A stretch of DNA of 64,000 nt. Source: Gordonia sp. SL306. GTDB lineage: Bacteria; Actinomycetota; Actinomycetes; Mycobacteriales; Mycobacteriaceae. The DNA is taken from NCBI RefSeq assembly GCF_026625785.1, contig NZ_CP113063.1, forward strand, positions 1,364,001 to 1,428,000, given 5' to 3'. The stretch's first letter is position 1, and each line of letters opens with the position of its first letter. Positions 55,472 to 63,304 of the stretch are shown here, piece by piece. A program made the translations under genes and the position numbers. Under the pieces are notes generated by a model that was given only the letters and a program-made list of their open reading frames with translations, made no database searches and was not told where the DNA came from.

Positions 55472-55487
55472 TGCAAGAACGTTTGCA
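55472..55487. promoter_or_regulatory. LacI-type operator TGCAA-N6-TTGCA
   Basis: Perfect 5-bp arms, in the 106-bp gap between gcdH (start 55444) and lacI (start 55551). The arms and G/C centre (GAACGT) resemble LacI/GalR operators. A second TTGCGAGAACG-like half lies at 55459-55469. It probably lets the LacI protein control gcdH and itself. Confidence 0.6.
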
Positions 55488-55550
55488 TCGACTAATGTAG
55501 GGCTGCCGGGCTGAGTTCGTCAACCCGCATCCGGAGGGAGGTGAGCGAGC

Positions 55551-56558
55551 ATGCGCGACGGAAACCGGGCGCCGACTCTGAAGGAGATCGCCGAACGCGC
55601 CGGCGTGCACGTGTCATCCGCCTCCCGGATCCTGCGTCAGACCGAGCCCGCCGACGGATGGTCGGAATCAGCACTTCGGGTCCGCCGGGTGGCCGCCGAG
55701 CTCGGGTACCAGCCCAACCTCTGGGCGGCCAGCCTGCGCACGCGCAAGACCACCACCCTCGGGGTCGTGATGACCCGGCTCACCGACGGGGTGGTGGCGA
55801 CGACGTATCAGGGCATCGAGGAGGCCGCGTCCCGCGCGGGGTACTCCGTCCTGCTGTCGAGCCCGCCCGACGATCTCGACGCCCAACGTCGCGCCATAGA
55901 GCTACTCGTGGGCCGCCAGGTGGACGGCCTCCTGCTGAGCAGCCTGCACGATCCGGGCCGGCCGTTCATCGACACGCTCCGCATCGGCAACGTCCCGATG
56001 CTCGCGGTGACGCGCCACGCCGAGTCCCGACTGCCGTTCGTCGGCGGCGACGACGTACACGGCGGTCGGCTCGCCGCCCGGCACCTGCTCGACCGCGGGC
56101 ACACCGACATCGCCGTCGTCGCCGGCCCGCATCATGCCACCACCGCAGGCGATCGGCTCAAGGGATTCCGCGCCGAGCTGCACGACGCGTCCGTCGAGCT
56201 CCGGGCGGACCGGATCGTGCACTCCACGTTCGAGGTCGACGGCGGCATCGAGGCCGGCCGGGCCTTGCTCGACTCCCCGACGCGCCCCACCGCGATCTTC
56301 ACGGTGTCCGACACCATCGCCATCGGCGTCATGGGCGTCGCCCGTGACCTCGGACTGCGCATCCCCGACGATCTGGCACTGGTCGGCTACAACGACATTC
56401 CCGTCGTCGCGCAACTGCCGGTCCCGCTGACGACCGTCCGGTCGCCGGCCCATGAGATCGGGGCGACGGCGGCTCGCCGATTGCTCGACCTGGTGGCCGG
56501 TCACGAACCGGAGACCGTCCGGCTACCGGTCGAACTCATGGTGCGCGCGACCACCTGA
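55551..56558 (+). CDS. LacI-family transcriptional regulator
   Basis: 335 residues. Helix-turn-helix PTLKEIAERAGVHVSSASRI (residues 8-27), hinge VAAELGYQPNLWAASLRT, then the periplasmic-binding-protein-like effector domain with VGYNDIPVVAQLPVPLTTV near the end. It faces gcdH and a shared operator, so a repressor of the glutarate genes is likely. LacI members usually sense sugars; an organic-acid or acyl-CoA effector here is inference. Confidence 0.92.
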   Translation: MRDGNRAPTLKEIAERAGVHVSSASRILRQTEPADGWSESALRVRRVAAELGYQPNLWAASLRTRKTTTLGVVMTRLTDGVVATTYQGIEEAASRAGYSVLLSSPPDDLDAQRRAIELLVGRQVDGLLLSSLHDPGRPFIDTLRIGNVPMLAVTRHAESRLPFVGGDDVHGGRLAARHLLDRGHTDIAVVAGPHHATTAGDRLKGFRAELHDASVELRADRIVHSTFEVDGGIEAGRALLDSPTRPTAIFTVSDTIAIGVMGVARDLGLRIPDDLALVGYNDIPVVAQLPVPLTTVRSPAHEIGATAARRLLDLVAGHEPETVRLPVELMVRATT

Positions 56559-56590
56559 CCCCCACGGTGACCCCCACCCCTACCCTTGCC

Positions 56591-56665
56591 CCGCAGCCGC
56601 GACGGTTTCCGTCATCCGCGACGGCATTTAGGGGGCGCGGATGACGGAAACCGTCGCGGCTGCGG
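56591..56665. repeat. Perfect 30-bp inverted repeat with 15-nt loop
   Basis: The arms 56591-56620 (starting CCGCAGCCGCGACGG) and 56636-56665 are exact complements. Each arm itself holds a small palindrome GACGG-TTT-CCGTC. It lies between the convergent lacI gene and the Rv3587c-type gene. No T-run follows on either side, so it is not a standard intrinsic terminator. Confidence 0.92.
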
Positions 56666-56702
56666 AAAGGGAACGTGCGGGCGGGGAACGTGCGGGAGGG
56701 GT

Positions 56703-57482
56703 TCAGGGCTGCGCGGGCGCCACCACGTTGAACGTGATCGGCGCGGACTCCTTCTCCCCGATCTTCCCGATGGCCTGGTAAGCCCCGACCGCGATCGGCA
56801 CGCGCGGCTTGTCGCAGCCGGGGCTGCTCGTGGTGCCCGACCATGTGATGGTGTCGCGCACCTGCTGCGAGGGTTTGAGGTTCACGTTGTTGACCGTCTG
56901 CAGGGGCGAGCAGTCGCGCGCCGACCAGAGGGTCCGGGTGCCGTCGAGGGTGCGGACCACCACGTTCTGCGCGGCCTTGCCGACGTCGCGGGTGCAGTCG
57001 GTGAGTCCGGCGTTGGTGGTGACGATCGTGAAGACCGGCTGGTCACCCGTGCTGTAGGTCGGCTTGTCGGTGTACAGGACAACCGAGATGTTCGCGTCGG
57101 GGCACAGCCCGGACGGTGGCACCGGTCCCGGCGCCTGCGCGACGCCACTCGGCGCCGGCACCGACGACGACACGGCAGCCGAACCGCCGGCCTCGCCCCC
57201 GGACTCTCCGTTGCCGGTGCCACCGGTTCCGCCGCCGGAGACCTGACCACTCGCCGACGGATCGGACGACTCAGCTGTCGGCGCGGTCGAATACGCCGTG
57301 GACGACGCAACAGACGACGACGCCGCTGCATTCGACGGATTGTCACCGTTGCTCCCGGTGGCCCAGATGATGAGTCCGATGATCAACGCAAGCACGACGG
57401 CGGCACCACCGAAGGCGACGATACGACGTCGCCAGTAGATCTCAGGTGGTAGCGGGCCTTGCGGTTCGATCACGGAACCCAC
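56703..57482 (-). CDS. Membrane-anchored secreted protein (Rv3587c type), function unknown
   Basis: 259 residues. One N-terminal membrane helix (IVAFGGAAVVLALIIGLIIWA, residues 22-42), then a long Ser/Gly/Ala-rich linker (45-120) and an exported beta-rich domain: CPDANISVVLYTDKPTYSTG, ITTNAGLTDCTRDVG and SGTTSSPGCDKPRVPIAVG. Four cysteines suggest two disulfides. The orthologue in M. tuberculosis lies between disA and canB as here. Function unknown. Confidence 0.85.
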   Translation of the reverse strand: MGSVIEPQGPLPPEIYWRRRIVAFGGAAVVLALIIGLIIWATGSNGDNPSNAAASSSVASSTAYSTAPTAESSDPSASGQVSGGGTGGTGNGESGGEAGGSAAVSSSVPAPSGVAQAPGPVPPSGLCPDANISVVLYTDKPTYSTGDQPVFTIVTTNAGLTDCTRDVGKAAQNVVVRTLDGTRTLWSARDCSPLQTVNNVNLKPSQQVRDTITWSGTTSSPGCDKPRVPIAVGAYQAIGKIGEKESAPITFNVVAPAQP

Positions 57483-57587
57483 GCTAACGGCCCCTGTTGA
57501 CGCCGCGTCCGACCGCGCTCGGCGTGTCGCACAAACAGCACCTGACCGGCCAAAAGTCTAAAGTCGGGGTTCAGCCCCAGGGCCGTG

Positions 57588-58223
57588 TCAGGCGTCGACG
57601 GTGTCGATACCGTCGAGCTGACCGATGACGCCGCGCACCTGCGCGCGCCCCTCGCCGAGCTGATAGGTCAGTCCGACGATCGCAAGGCGGCCGTCGGCGA
57701 CGCGGTCTGCGATGATGCGGCTGCGTTCCATCAACTGTTTGCCGGTCTCGAGGACGTGCCGCGCCTCGAACTCGTCGACGCGGGTCAGCCCTTCGCTGCG
57801 GCCGGCCAGAATGCTCGGACTCACCTTCTCGACCACGTCGCGGATGTAGCCGCCGGGGATCTGCAGGTTGTCGAGGGCGTTGAGAGTGGCCTTGACCGCC
57901 CCGCAGCTGTCGTGGCCGAGGACCGCGATCAACGGCACCTCGAGTACCTCGGCGGCGAACTCCAACGAGCCCAGCACGGCCGAGTCGATGACCTGGCCCG
58001 CCGTGCGGACGACGAACATGTCGCCGAGCCCCTGATCGAAGATGATCTCGGCGGACAGACGCGAGTCCGAGCAGCCGAAGAGCACCACGTGCGGGTGTTG
58101 TCCCGACGTCAGTCGCTCACGATCCTCGATACCCTGTTTGGGATGTTGAGACTCACCGGCAACGAACCGATCGTTCCCTTCCTGCAGGATCTTCCAGGCC
58201 TCGGTCGGCGTCACTTGGCTCAT
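57588..58223 (-). CDS. canB: Beta-carbonic anhydrase (CanB type)
   Basis: 211 residues. Zinc ligands are Cys51 in FGCSDSRLSAE, His104 and Cys107 in VLGHDSCGAVKATL; Asp53 and Arg55 form the activation dyad. It interconverts CO2 and bicarbonate, supplying carboxylases. ATG 58223 is preferred; the frame is open upstream but the family begins here. Its start codon shares two bases with the mutY start on the other strand, so the promoters must overlap the coding starts. Confidence 0.93.
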   Translation of the reverse strand: MSQVTPTEAWKILQEGNDRFVAGESQHPKQGIEDRERLTSGQHPHVVLFGCSDSRLSAEIIFDQGLGDMFVVRTAGQVIDSAVLGSLEFAAEVLEVPLIAVLGHDSCGAVKATLNALDNLQIPGGYIRDVVEKVSPSILAGRSEGLTRVDEFEARHVLETGKQLMERSRIIADRVADGRLAIVGLTYQLGEGRAQVRGVIGQLDGIDTVDA

Positions 58224-59118
58224 GGCCACTAGTGTGCCACCGGCCGTTCTGCTCGGCTGGTTCGACCTCCACGAGCGCGATCTGCCCTGGCGTGAGCCCG
58301 GGTTGTCGGGCTGGCAGATCCTGATCAGCGAGATCATGTTGCAGCAGACCCCGGTCTCGCGCGTCGTCGGGCCGTGGCGCGAATGGATCGAAAAGTGGCC
58401 GGTACCGTCGGCGATGGCTGCTGCGTCGGCAGGCGAGGTACTACGCGCGTGGGGCAAACTCGGCTACCCGCGGCGGGCGCTCCGGCTCCACGAGTGCGCG
58501 ACCGTGCTCGCCGAACAGCACGACGATCGTGTCCCCGAAGACGTGGAGACGATGCTGACCCTGCCCGGCATCGGCGACTACACCGCCCGCGCGGTCGCCT
58601 GTTTCGCTTACGGGCAGGCGGTTCCGGTGGTGGACACCAATGTTCGACGGGTCATCGCCCGCGCCGTGCACGGACGCGAACAGCCGGGCAATCCCTCTCG
58701 TGCCGACCTCGCCGACGCCACCGCTCTCTTACCGACCAGCACCGACGGCTCTGTCGATGCGGCCGCACCACGGTTCTCCGCCGCGCTGATGGAACTCGGT
58801 GCGCTGGTGTGCACGGCCCGCAGTCCGAAGTGCGACGAGTGCCCGCTCCCCGACTGCACCTGGGTACGGCTCGGCCGGCCGGCTCACACCGGACCGGCCC
58901 GCAAGGTGCAGAAGTTCGCCGGCACCGACCGACAGGTCCGGGGACTGCTGCTCGACGTCCTGCGCGGTACCGACCATCCGGTGGTCCGGGCCCGCCTGGA
59001 CACGGTCTGGACCACCGACACCGCCCAACGCGACCGTGCCCTCGATTCGCTGCTGACCGACGGACTGGTGGAGCTCACCGCCGACGGTCGGTTTTGTCTT
59101 GCAGGGGAGGCGAATTGA
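58222..59118 (+). CDS. mutY: A/G-specific adenine DNA glycosylase MutY
   Basis: 298 residues. Removes adenine opposite 8-oxoguanine. Catalytic Glu37 in ISEIMLQQTPVSRV, helix-hairpin-helix LTLPGIGDYTARAV, Asp138 in VVDTNVRRVI, and the 4Fe-4S cluster Cys197-X6-Cys204-X2-Cys207-X4-Cys212 (most MutY have X5 in the last gap). ATG 58222 overlaps the canB start head to head; GTG 58234 is an alternative. Its 3' end overlaps the convergent alpha/beta-hydrolase gene by 44 bp. Confidence 0.92.
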   Translation: MATSVPPAVLLGWFDLHERDLPWREPGLSGWQILISEIMLQQTPVSRVVGPWREWIEKWPVPSAMAAASAGEVLRAWGKLGYPRRALRLHECATVLAEQHDDRVPEDVETMLTLPGIGDYTARAVACFAYGQAVPVVDTNVRRVIARAVHGREQPGNPSRADLADATALLPTSTDGSVDAAAPRFSAALMELGALVCTARSPKCDECPLPDCTWVRLGRPAHTGPARKVQKFAGTDRQVRGLLLDVLRGTDHPVVRARLDTVWTTDTAQRDRALDSLLTDGLVELTADGRFCLAGEAN

Positions 59119-59968
59119 TGACCCACCCGGCCGAGGTGGTCGGCATCCCGGCCAGAAACGCCTCCACCGCACCGCGATAGATGTCCGGGGCGTCGTCGTG
59201 CACCAGATGTCCGGCGTTCGGCACACGCAGGTACTGCGCTGCGCTGTGAGTCGAACACATGGTGCGCATCTGCCCGGGTGGCGTCACCGAGTGCTCGGCC
59301 TCGATCACCAGCGACGGCACCCGCACCGAACTCCATTCGGACCAGAACTCCCGACCGCCCCATTCTTCGGCGATCTCCGACCAGATCGGCAGACTGCCGT
59401 GCAACCGGCCGTCGTCGAAGGCCTCGTAGAAGTAGCGGCCGGCGACCTCGCCGAACATCTCCTGCGCATGCGACATCGACGCGAACCGGTCGGGCCAGCT
59501 GTCGAACCACGGCGTCCAGTTGCGGGTGGTACGTCCGCGGAAATCCGGCGCCATGTCCTCGATCACCAACGCCGACACCATCTCCGGGTAGGCGGCCGCC
59601 GTGCACCAGGCGTGCAACGCGCCCATCGAATGGCCGATCAGGACCGCGGGGCCCTGATCGATCCAGGTGAGGACCTCGGCCAGGTCGGTGACGAATCGCT
59701 CGGTGCTCAGCTCGGCGGGATCATCCGGCGCCTCGACGTCGGCGCCGGTATGGAAGGCCGCGTCGAGGGTGAAGACGCGACCGTGCCGTCGTAACCACGG
59801 GATCTGACGTCGCCAGGTGCGGCCGCGCCCCATCAGGCCGTGCAGCAGGACAATCGGGCCGACACCGCGGACAGGCTGACCGTCGGAGTCGGTCGGTCCG
59901 CCGTGATCGAGCAGGCCGATGTCCGCGGTCCCGGTCTCCGGCGTCGGCGGGGGTCGAGTGGCGGTCAC
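59075..59968 (-). CDS. Alpha/beta-hydrolase (Rv3591c type)
   Basis: 297 residues. Oxyanion block IVLLHGLMGRGRTWRRQ, nucleophile elbow LIGHSMGALHAW with Ser, acid Asp or Glu in SLVIEAEHSVTP and catalytic His in VPNAGHLVHDDAP. Orthologue is adjacent to mutY in mycobacteria. Substrate unknown. The 3' end overlaps mutY by 44 bp in the opposite strand. Confidence 0.9.
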   Translation of the reverse strand: MTATRPPPTPETGTADIGLLDHGGPTDSDGQPVRGVGPIVLLHGLMGRGRTWRRQIPWLRRHGRVFTLDAAFHTGADVEAPDDPAELSTERFVTDLAEVLTWIDQGPAVLIGHSMGALHAWCTAAAYPEMVSALVIEDMAPDFRGRTTRNWTPWFDSWPDRFASMSHAQEMFGEVAGRYFYEAFDDGRLHGSLPIWSEIAEEWGGREFWSEWSSVRVPSLVIEAEHSVTPPGQMRTMCSTHSAAQYLRVPNAGHLVHDDAPDIYRGAVEAFLAGMPTTSAGWVINSPPLQDKTDRRR

Positions 59969-59997
59969 GGCTGACAGGGTATGGCAGTGGCCGCCGA

Positions 59998-60378
59998 TCA
60001 GCCCGATGCCGCGTCGACGTCGACCGACACCCGACCCGGATAGAACGCGACGTGGTCGGCGATCTCCGCGACGGCGTCATAAGGGGATCGGTAGACCCAG
60101 ACCGCGTCGGTCAGCACCTCGCCACCGAGGGTGAGGTCGTAGTAGTTGCACTCGCCCTTGTACGGGCAGAAGGTGGTGGTCGTGCTCTCGCGGAGCACCG
60201 ACGGGTCCACGGATTCTCGGGGTATGTACTGCACGGGCGGGTACTCCGCCTCGCGCAGGGTGAGCGCATCCGCCGTCCGCGCGACGACGCTGTCGCCGAC
60301 TCGGACGACGACACGATCGCCCGTCGGCGACACCGTGATCGGGTGATCGGGTCCCGGTTCCAGTCTTCCGCGTGCCAT
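59998..60378 (-). CDS. DUF427-domain protein
   Basis: 126 residues from ATG 60378, which follows GGAGGTG. The DUF427 signature is FCPYKGECNYYDLTLGG, with DGDRVVVRVGDSVVARTAD-type beta strands before it and VAFYPGRVSVDVD at the end. Such proteins are small, soluble and widespread in actinobacteria; function unknown. It is divergent from mhuD across 72 bp. Confidence 0.9.
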   Translation of the reverse strand: MARGRLEPGPDHPITVSPTGDRVVVRVGDSVVARTADALTLREAEYPPVQYIPRESVDPSVLRESTTTTFCPYKGECNYYDLTLGGEVLTDAVWVYRSPYDAVAEIADHVAFYPGRVSVDVDAASG

Positions 60379-60450
60379 GACACCTCCACTGCGACATATG
60401 TGCGGGCGAACTGTCGATACCTCACTCCAGCATGCCAGTAGGGTGGGTCC

Positions 60451-60759
60451 ATGGCAGTTGTGAAGATCAATGCGATTTCGGTACCCGAAGGCGCCGGACC
60501 GGAACTCGAGAAGCGATTCGCGAATCGCGCCCATTCGGTCGACGGCTCTCCGGGATTCCTCGGATTCCAGTTGCTGCGTCCCGTGAAGGGTGACGACCGG
60601 TACTTCGTGGTCACCCAGTGGGAGTCCGAAGAGGACTTCCAGGCGTGGGCGTCGGGCCCGGCGAAGGAGGCACACTCGGGCGAGCGTGCGAAGCCGGTGG
60701 CGAGCGGGGCCGACCTGCTCGAGTTCGAGGTCGTACTCGACGCCAAACCCAGCGCCTGA
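60451..60759 (+). CDS. mhuD: Heme-degrading monooxygenase MhuD (IsdG family)
   Basis: 102 residues, almost the length of M. tuberculosis MhuD (Rv3592), and very similar throughout (MAVVKINAISVPEGAGPEL, SPGFLGFQLLRPVKG). The catalytic residues are present at the same positions: Asn7, Trp66 and His75. MhuD cleaves heme to mycobilin and frees iron, so this is a heme-iron acquisition enzyme, in the same genome region as the heme synthesis operon only by chance. Complete. Confidence 0.93.
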   Translation: MAVVKINAISVPEGAGPELEKRFANRAHSVDGSPGFLGFQLLRPVKGDDRYFVVTQWESEEDFQAWASGPAKEAHSGERAKPVASGADLLEFEVVLDAKPSA

Positions 60760-60764
60760 CAGGC

Positions 60765-61424
60765 GTGCCGCGCGCCTCGGGCACGCCGATGTTCCCACTG
60801 GGAACCGCACTGTTGCCCGGTGAGCCGCTGCCTTTGCGGATCTTCGAGCCGCGATACCGGCAGATGCTCGCCGACTGCCTCGACGACGACGATCAGGAGT
60901 CGGCTGCGGCGACGCCCCGCGACGCCGGGTTCGGGGTCGTGCTGATCGCACGTGGCCACGAGGTGGGTGGCGGCGACGTCCGGCACGATGTGGGCACCTT
61001 CGCCCGCATCGAGAACCTGATGCGCCAGCCCGACGGCCGGGCGTCGCTCACCTGCACCGGCGCGACGCGAATCCGGATCACCGAGTGGCTCCTCGATGAT
61101 CCGTATCCGAGGGCCGTCACCGAGGCCCTCCCCGAGCCTCGGATCGGTCCCGACGACCATGCCAGGGTGATCGAACTCGGCCTCGCGCTGCGCGCCTTCG
61201 TCGACGAGGTGGCCACCACCCGGCCCGAGGCGGCGCCCGTCGGCCTTCCTGACTTCGACGTCGCCGACCTCGCCGAACACGGTCTGTTCGAGTGGGCCAC
61301 CCGGTTGCCCATCGGCCCGGCCGACCGGCAACAGCTGCTCGAATGCGACACCGTGGCAGAGCAGATCTCTGTTCTCGACGATGTCGTCGAGGGACTCACT
61401 GCGATGATCCGCTTCGGCCGCTGA
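60765..61424 (+). CDS. LON N-terminal substrate-binding-domain protein
   Basis: 219 residues from GTG 60765, 5 bp after the mhuD stop; ATG 60789 is the alternative. The Lon-N domain reads MFPLGTALLPGEPLPLRIFE, then PRYRQMLADC and VGTFARIENLMRQPDGRASL; the ATPase and protease of Lon are absent. These stand-alone PUA-like proteins are conserved but of unknown function. Probably co-transcribed with mhuD. Confidence 0.88.
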   Translation: MPRASGTPMFPLGTALLPGEPLPLRIFEPRYRQMLADCLDDDDQESAAATPRDAGFGVVLIARGHEVGGGDVRHDVGTFARIENLMRQPDGRASLTCTGATRIRITEWLLDDPYPRAVTEALPEPRIGPDDHARVIELGLALRAFVDEVATTRPEAAPVGLPDFDVADLAEHGLFEWATRLPIGPADRQQLLECDTVAEQISVLDDVVEGLTAMIRFGR

Positions 61425-61488
61425 TATCTGCCGGGTGAGAATTCCGGGTTCGGTCGACGCAGGTGGCGACCACCCCTGGCCCCGAAGT

Positions 61489-61502
61489 TAGAACGTGTTC
61501 TA
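61489..61502. promoter_or_regulatory. KstR-type operator TAGAACGTGTTCTA
   Basis: Perfect 14-bp palindrome that fits the KstR consensus (AACnnGTT inside TnnAACnnGTTnnA) that controls cholesterol catabolism in Mycobacteriales. It lies 46 bp before the aldehyde dehydrogenase start, near an expected promoter. It is the only such site I see in the window. Confidence 0.75.
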
Positions 61503-61547
61503 GTATCGGTTGTGGAGTAGTTCATACCACCACTCAGGAGCACATCT

Positions 61548-63050
61548 ATGACCGAGACCGTCGAGTCCCGTCCGGCATCCGACCTGGTCGGCGCCGGCGA
61601 CCAACCGCAACTGTTCATCGGTGGACAGTGGGTGGATCCGCATTCGACCGAGACGCTCGAGGTGTTCTCGCCCGCCACCGGGGAGCGCGTGGGTTCCGTA
61701 CCGCTCGCCGACGAGGTCGATGTCGACACCGCGGTCAAGGCCGCCCGGGCCGCATTCGCGTCGGGCGTCTGGCGCGACACCGCACCAGCCGATCGGGCCG
61801 CGGTCCTGAACCGGGCGGCAGATCTGATCAACGAGCGCATGGGCGAGATCAGCAGCCTGGTCTCTGCCGAGATGGGCGCCACCCCCACCGATGTGACCAC
61901 CCTCCAGGGGCTGGCCGGCACCGGAGTGCTGCAGGGTTACGCCGCCGCCACCACCGACTTCGCGTGGGAGGAGAAGCGCGCCGGACTGTTCGGTGAGACC
62001 CTGGTGACCCGCGAGGCCGTCGGTGTCGTCGGCGCGATCATCGCGTGGAACGTCCCACTGTTCCTGCTGTGCAACAAGTTCGGCCCCGCGCTGGCAGCCG
62101 GCTGTTCCATCGTGCTCAAGCCCGCTCCCGAGACCCCGCTCAACGCAAACCTGCTCGCGCAGCTCTTTGTCGAGGCGGGCGTCCCCGAAGGCGTGATCTC
62201 GGTGGTGCCCGGCGGCGTCGCCGCGGGCCAGGCACTGGTCGACCATCCCGACGTCGACAAGATCACCTTCACCGGCTCGACCGTCGCAGGCCGTGCGATC
62301 GCCGCGCGCTGCGGCGAGACCCTCAAGCGCTGTTCGCTGGAGCTCGGCGGCAAGTCGGCAGCGATCGTCCTCGACGACGTCGATCTCGAGGCCAACATCC
62401 ACATGCTGGTCTTCTCGGCCGGTCTGATCAATGCCGGCCAAGCGTGCGTCGCCCAGACGCGCGTTCTGGTCCCACGCTCGCGCCACGACGAGATCGTCGA
62501 TGCCATGGTCGCCACCGCCAAGACCTTCACCCCGGGACTGCCGACGGCGGAGGGCACCGGGCTGGGCCCGATCATCACCGCCAAGCAGCGGGACAAGGTC
62601 GAGGGTTACGTGGCGAAGGGCAAGGAGGAAGGCGCAACGGCCGTGCTCGAGGGCACCCGCCCCGAGGGCCTGGAGAACGGCTTCTACGTCACCCCGACGA
62701 TCTTCACCGGCGTCACCAACGACATGACGATCGCGCGCGAGGAGATCTTCGGCCCGGTCATCAGCGTGATCGCCTATGACACCGTCGACGAGGCCGTCGC
62801 CATCGCCAACGACTCCGATTACGGTCTGGCGGGGTCGATCTGGACTGCCGACGTCGAGCGCGGCGTCGAAATCGCCAAGCAGGTCCGCACCGGAACGCTC
62901 GGGATCAACTGGTACGCCATCGATCCGGGTTCACCGTTCGGCGGCTACAAGAACTCGGGCATCGGCCGCGAGAACGGCCGCGAGGGTCTCGAATCCTACG
63001 TCGAGCACAAGTCGATCCTCATGCCGATGGGGTATACCTCCGAATCCTGA
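61548..63050 (+). CDS. Aldehyde dehydrogenase, probable KstR regulon member
   Basis: 500-residue NAD(P)-dependent ALDH. Nucleotide-binding GSTVAGRAIAARCGE, general-base Glu in LELGGKSAAIVLDD near residue 265, catalytic Cys in INAGQACVAQTRVLVP near 299, and EEIFGPVISVIAY. Substrate unknown; the KstR-type operator upstream points to a sterol side-chain or ring-degradation aldehyde. A strong terminator follows. The Mce-associated genes lie beyond it in the opposite direction. Confidence 0.93.
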   Translation: MTETVESRPASDLVGAGDQPQLFIGGQWVDPHSTETLEVFSPATGERVGSVPLADEVDVDTAVKAARAAFASGVWRDTAPADRAAVLNRAADLINERMGEISSLVSAEMGATPTDVTTLQGLAGTGVLQGYAAATTDFAWEEKRAGLFGETLVTREAVGVVGAIIAWNVPLFLLCNKFGPALAAGCSIVLKPAPETPLNANLLAQLFVEAGVPEGVISVVPGGVAAGQALVDHPDVDKITFTGSTVAGRAIAARCGETLKRCSLELGGKSAAIVLDDVDLEANIHMLVFSAGLINAGQACVAQTRVLVPRSRHDEIVDAMVATAKTFTPGLPTAEGTGLGPIITAKQRDKVEGYVAKGKEEGATAVLEGTRPEGLENGFYVTPTIFTGVTNDMTIAREEIFGPVISVIAYDTVDEAVAIANDSDYGLAGSIWTADVERGVEIAKQVRTGTLGINWYAIDPGSPFGGYKNSGIGRENGREGLESYVEHKSILMPMGYTSES

Positions 63051-63066
63051 TCTCTCACAGGGGAAT

Positions 63067-63103
63067 CGGGGTCGGTCGCCGAACGGTGACCGACCCCGTT
63101 TTT
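63067..63103 (+). terminator. Intrinsic terminator after the aldehyde dehydrogenase
   Basis: Perfect 11-bp stem CGGGGTCGGTC paired with GACCGACCCCG (63067-63077 and 63088-63098), 10-nt loop, then TTTTT at 63099-63103. It starts 17 bp after the stop codon. Confidence 0.9.
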
Positions 63104-63121
63104 CGTGCCTGCGCCTCCTGA

Positions 63122-63220
63122 CCAGAAAAGCGCCCCCGAAAAGCGCCCTCCTCCAGAGCCTCGTCGACATATCGTCGACGAGAACCGTGGACAGGGCGCT
63201 TTTCGGGGGCGCTTTTCTGG
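63122..63220. repeat. 99-nt nested inverted repeat
   Basis: Two perfect 28-bp arms at 63122-63149 (starting CCAGAAAAGCGCCCCCG) and 63193-63220. Inside the loop is a second hairpin: CTCGTCGAC (63160-63168), ATATC, GTCGACGAG (63174-63182). Each outer arm holds two copies of a GCGC-TTTTC motif. MITE- or REP-like; no coding capacity. Located just after the ALDH terminator. Confidence 0.92.
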
Positions 63221-63251
63221 CTAAGCGGGCCGCACAAGTCCGAACCAGCTG

Positions 63252-63295
63252 CCGGTCGAGTAGCCCCCGAGCTTGCGAGGGAGCGTATCGAGGCC
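63252..63295. repeat. Family C repeat, single arm
   Basis: CCGGTCGAGTAGCC, then GAGCGTATCGAGGCCGC, similar to the arm at 22112-22154 but with a different middle. Lies 10 bp from the 3' end of the Mce-associated gene. Confidence 0.8.
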
Positions 63296-63304
63296 GCGTG
63301 GGCG

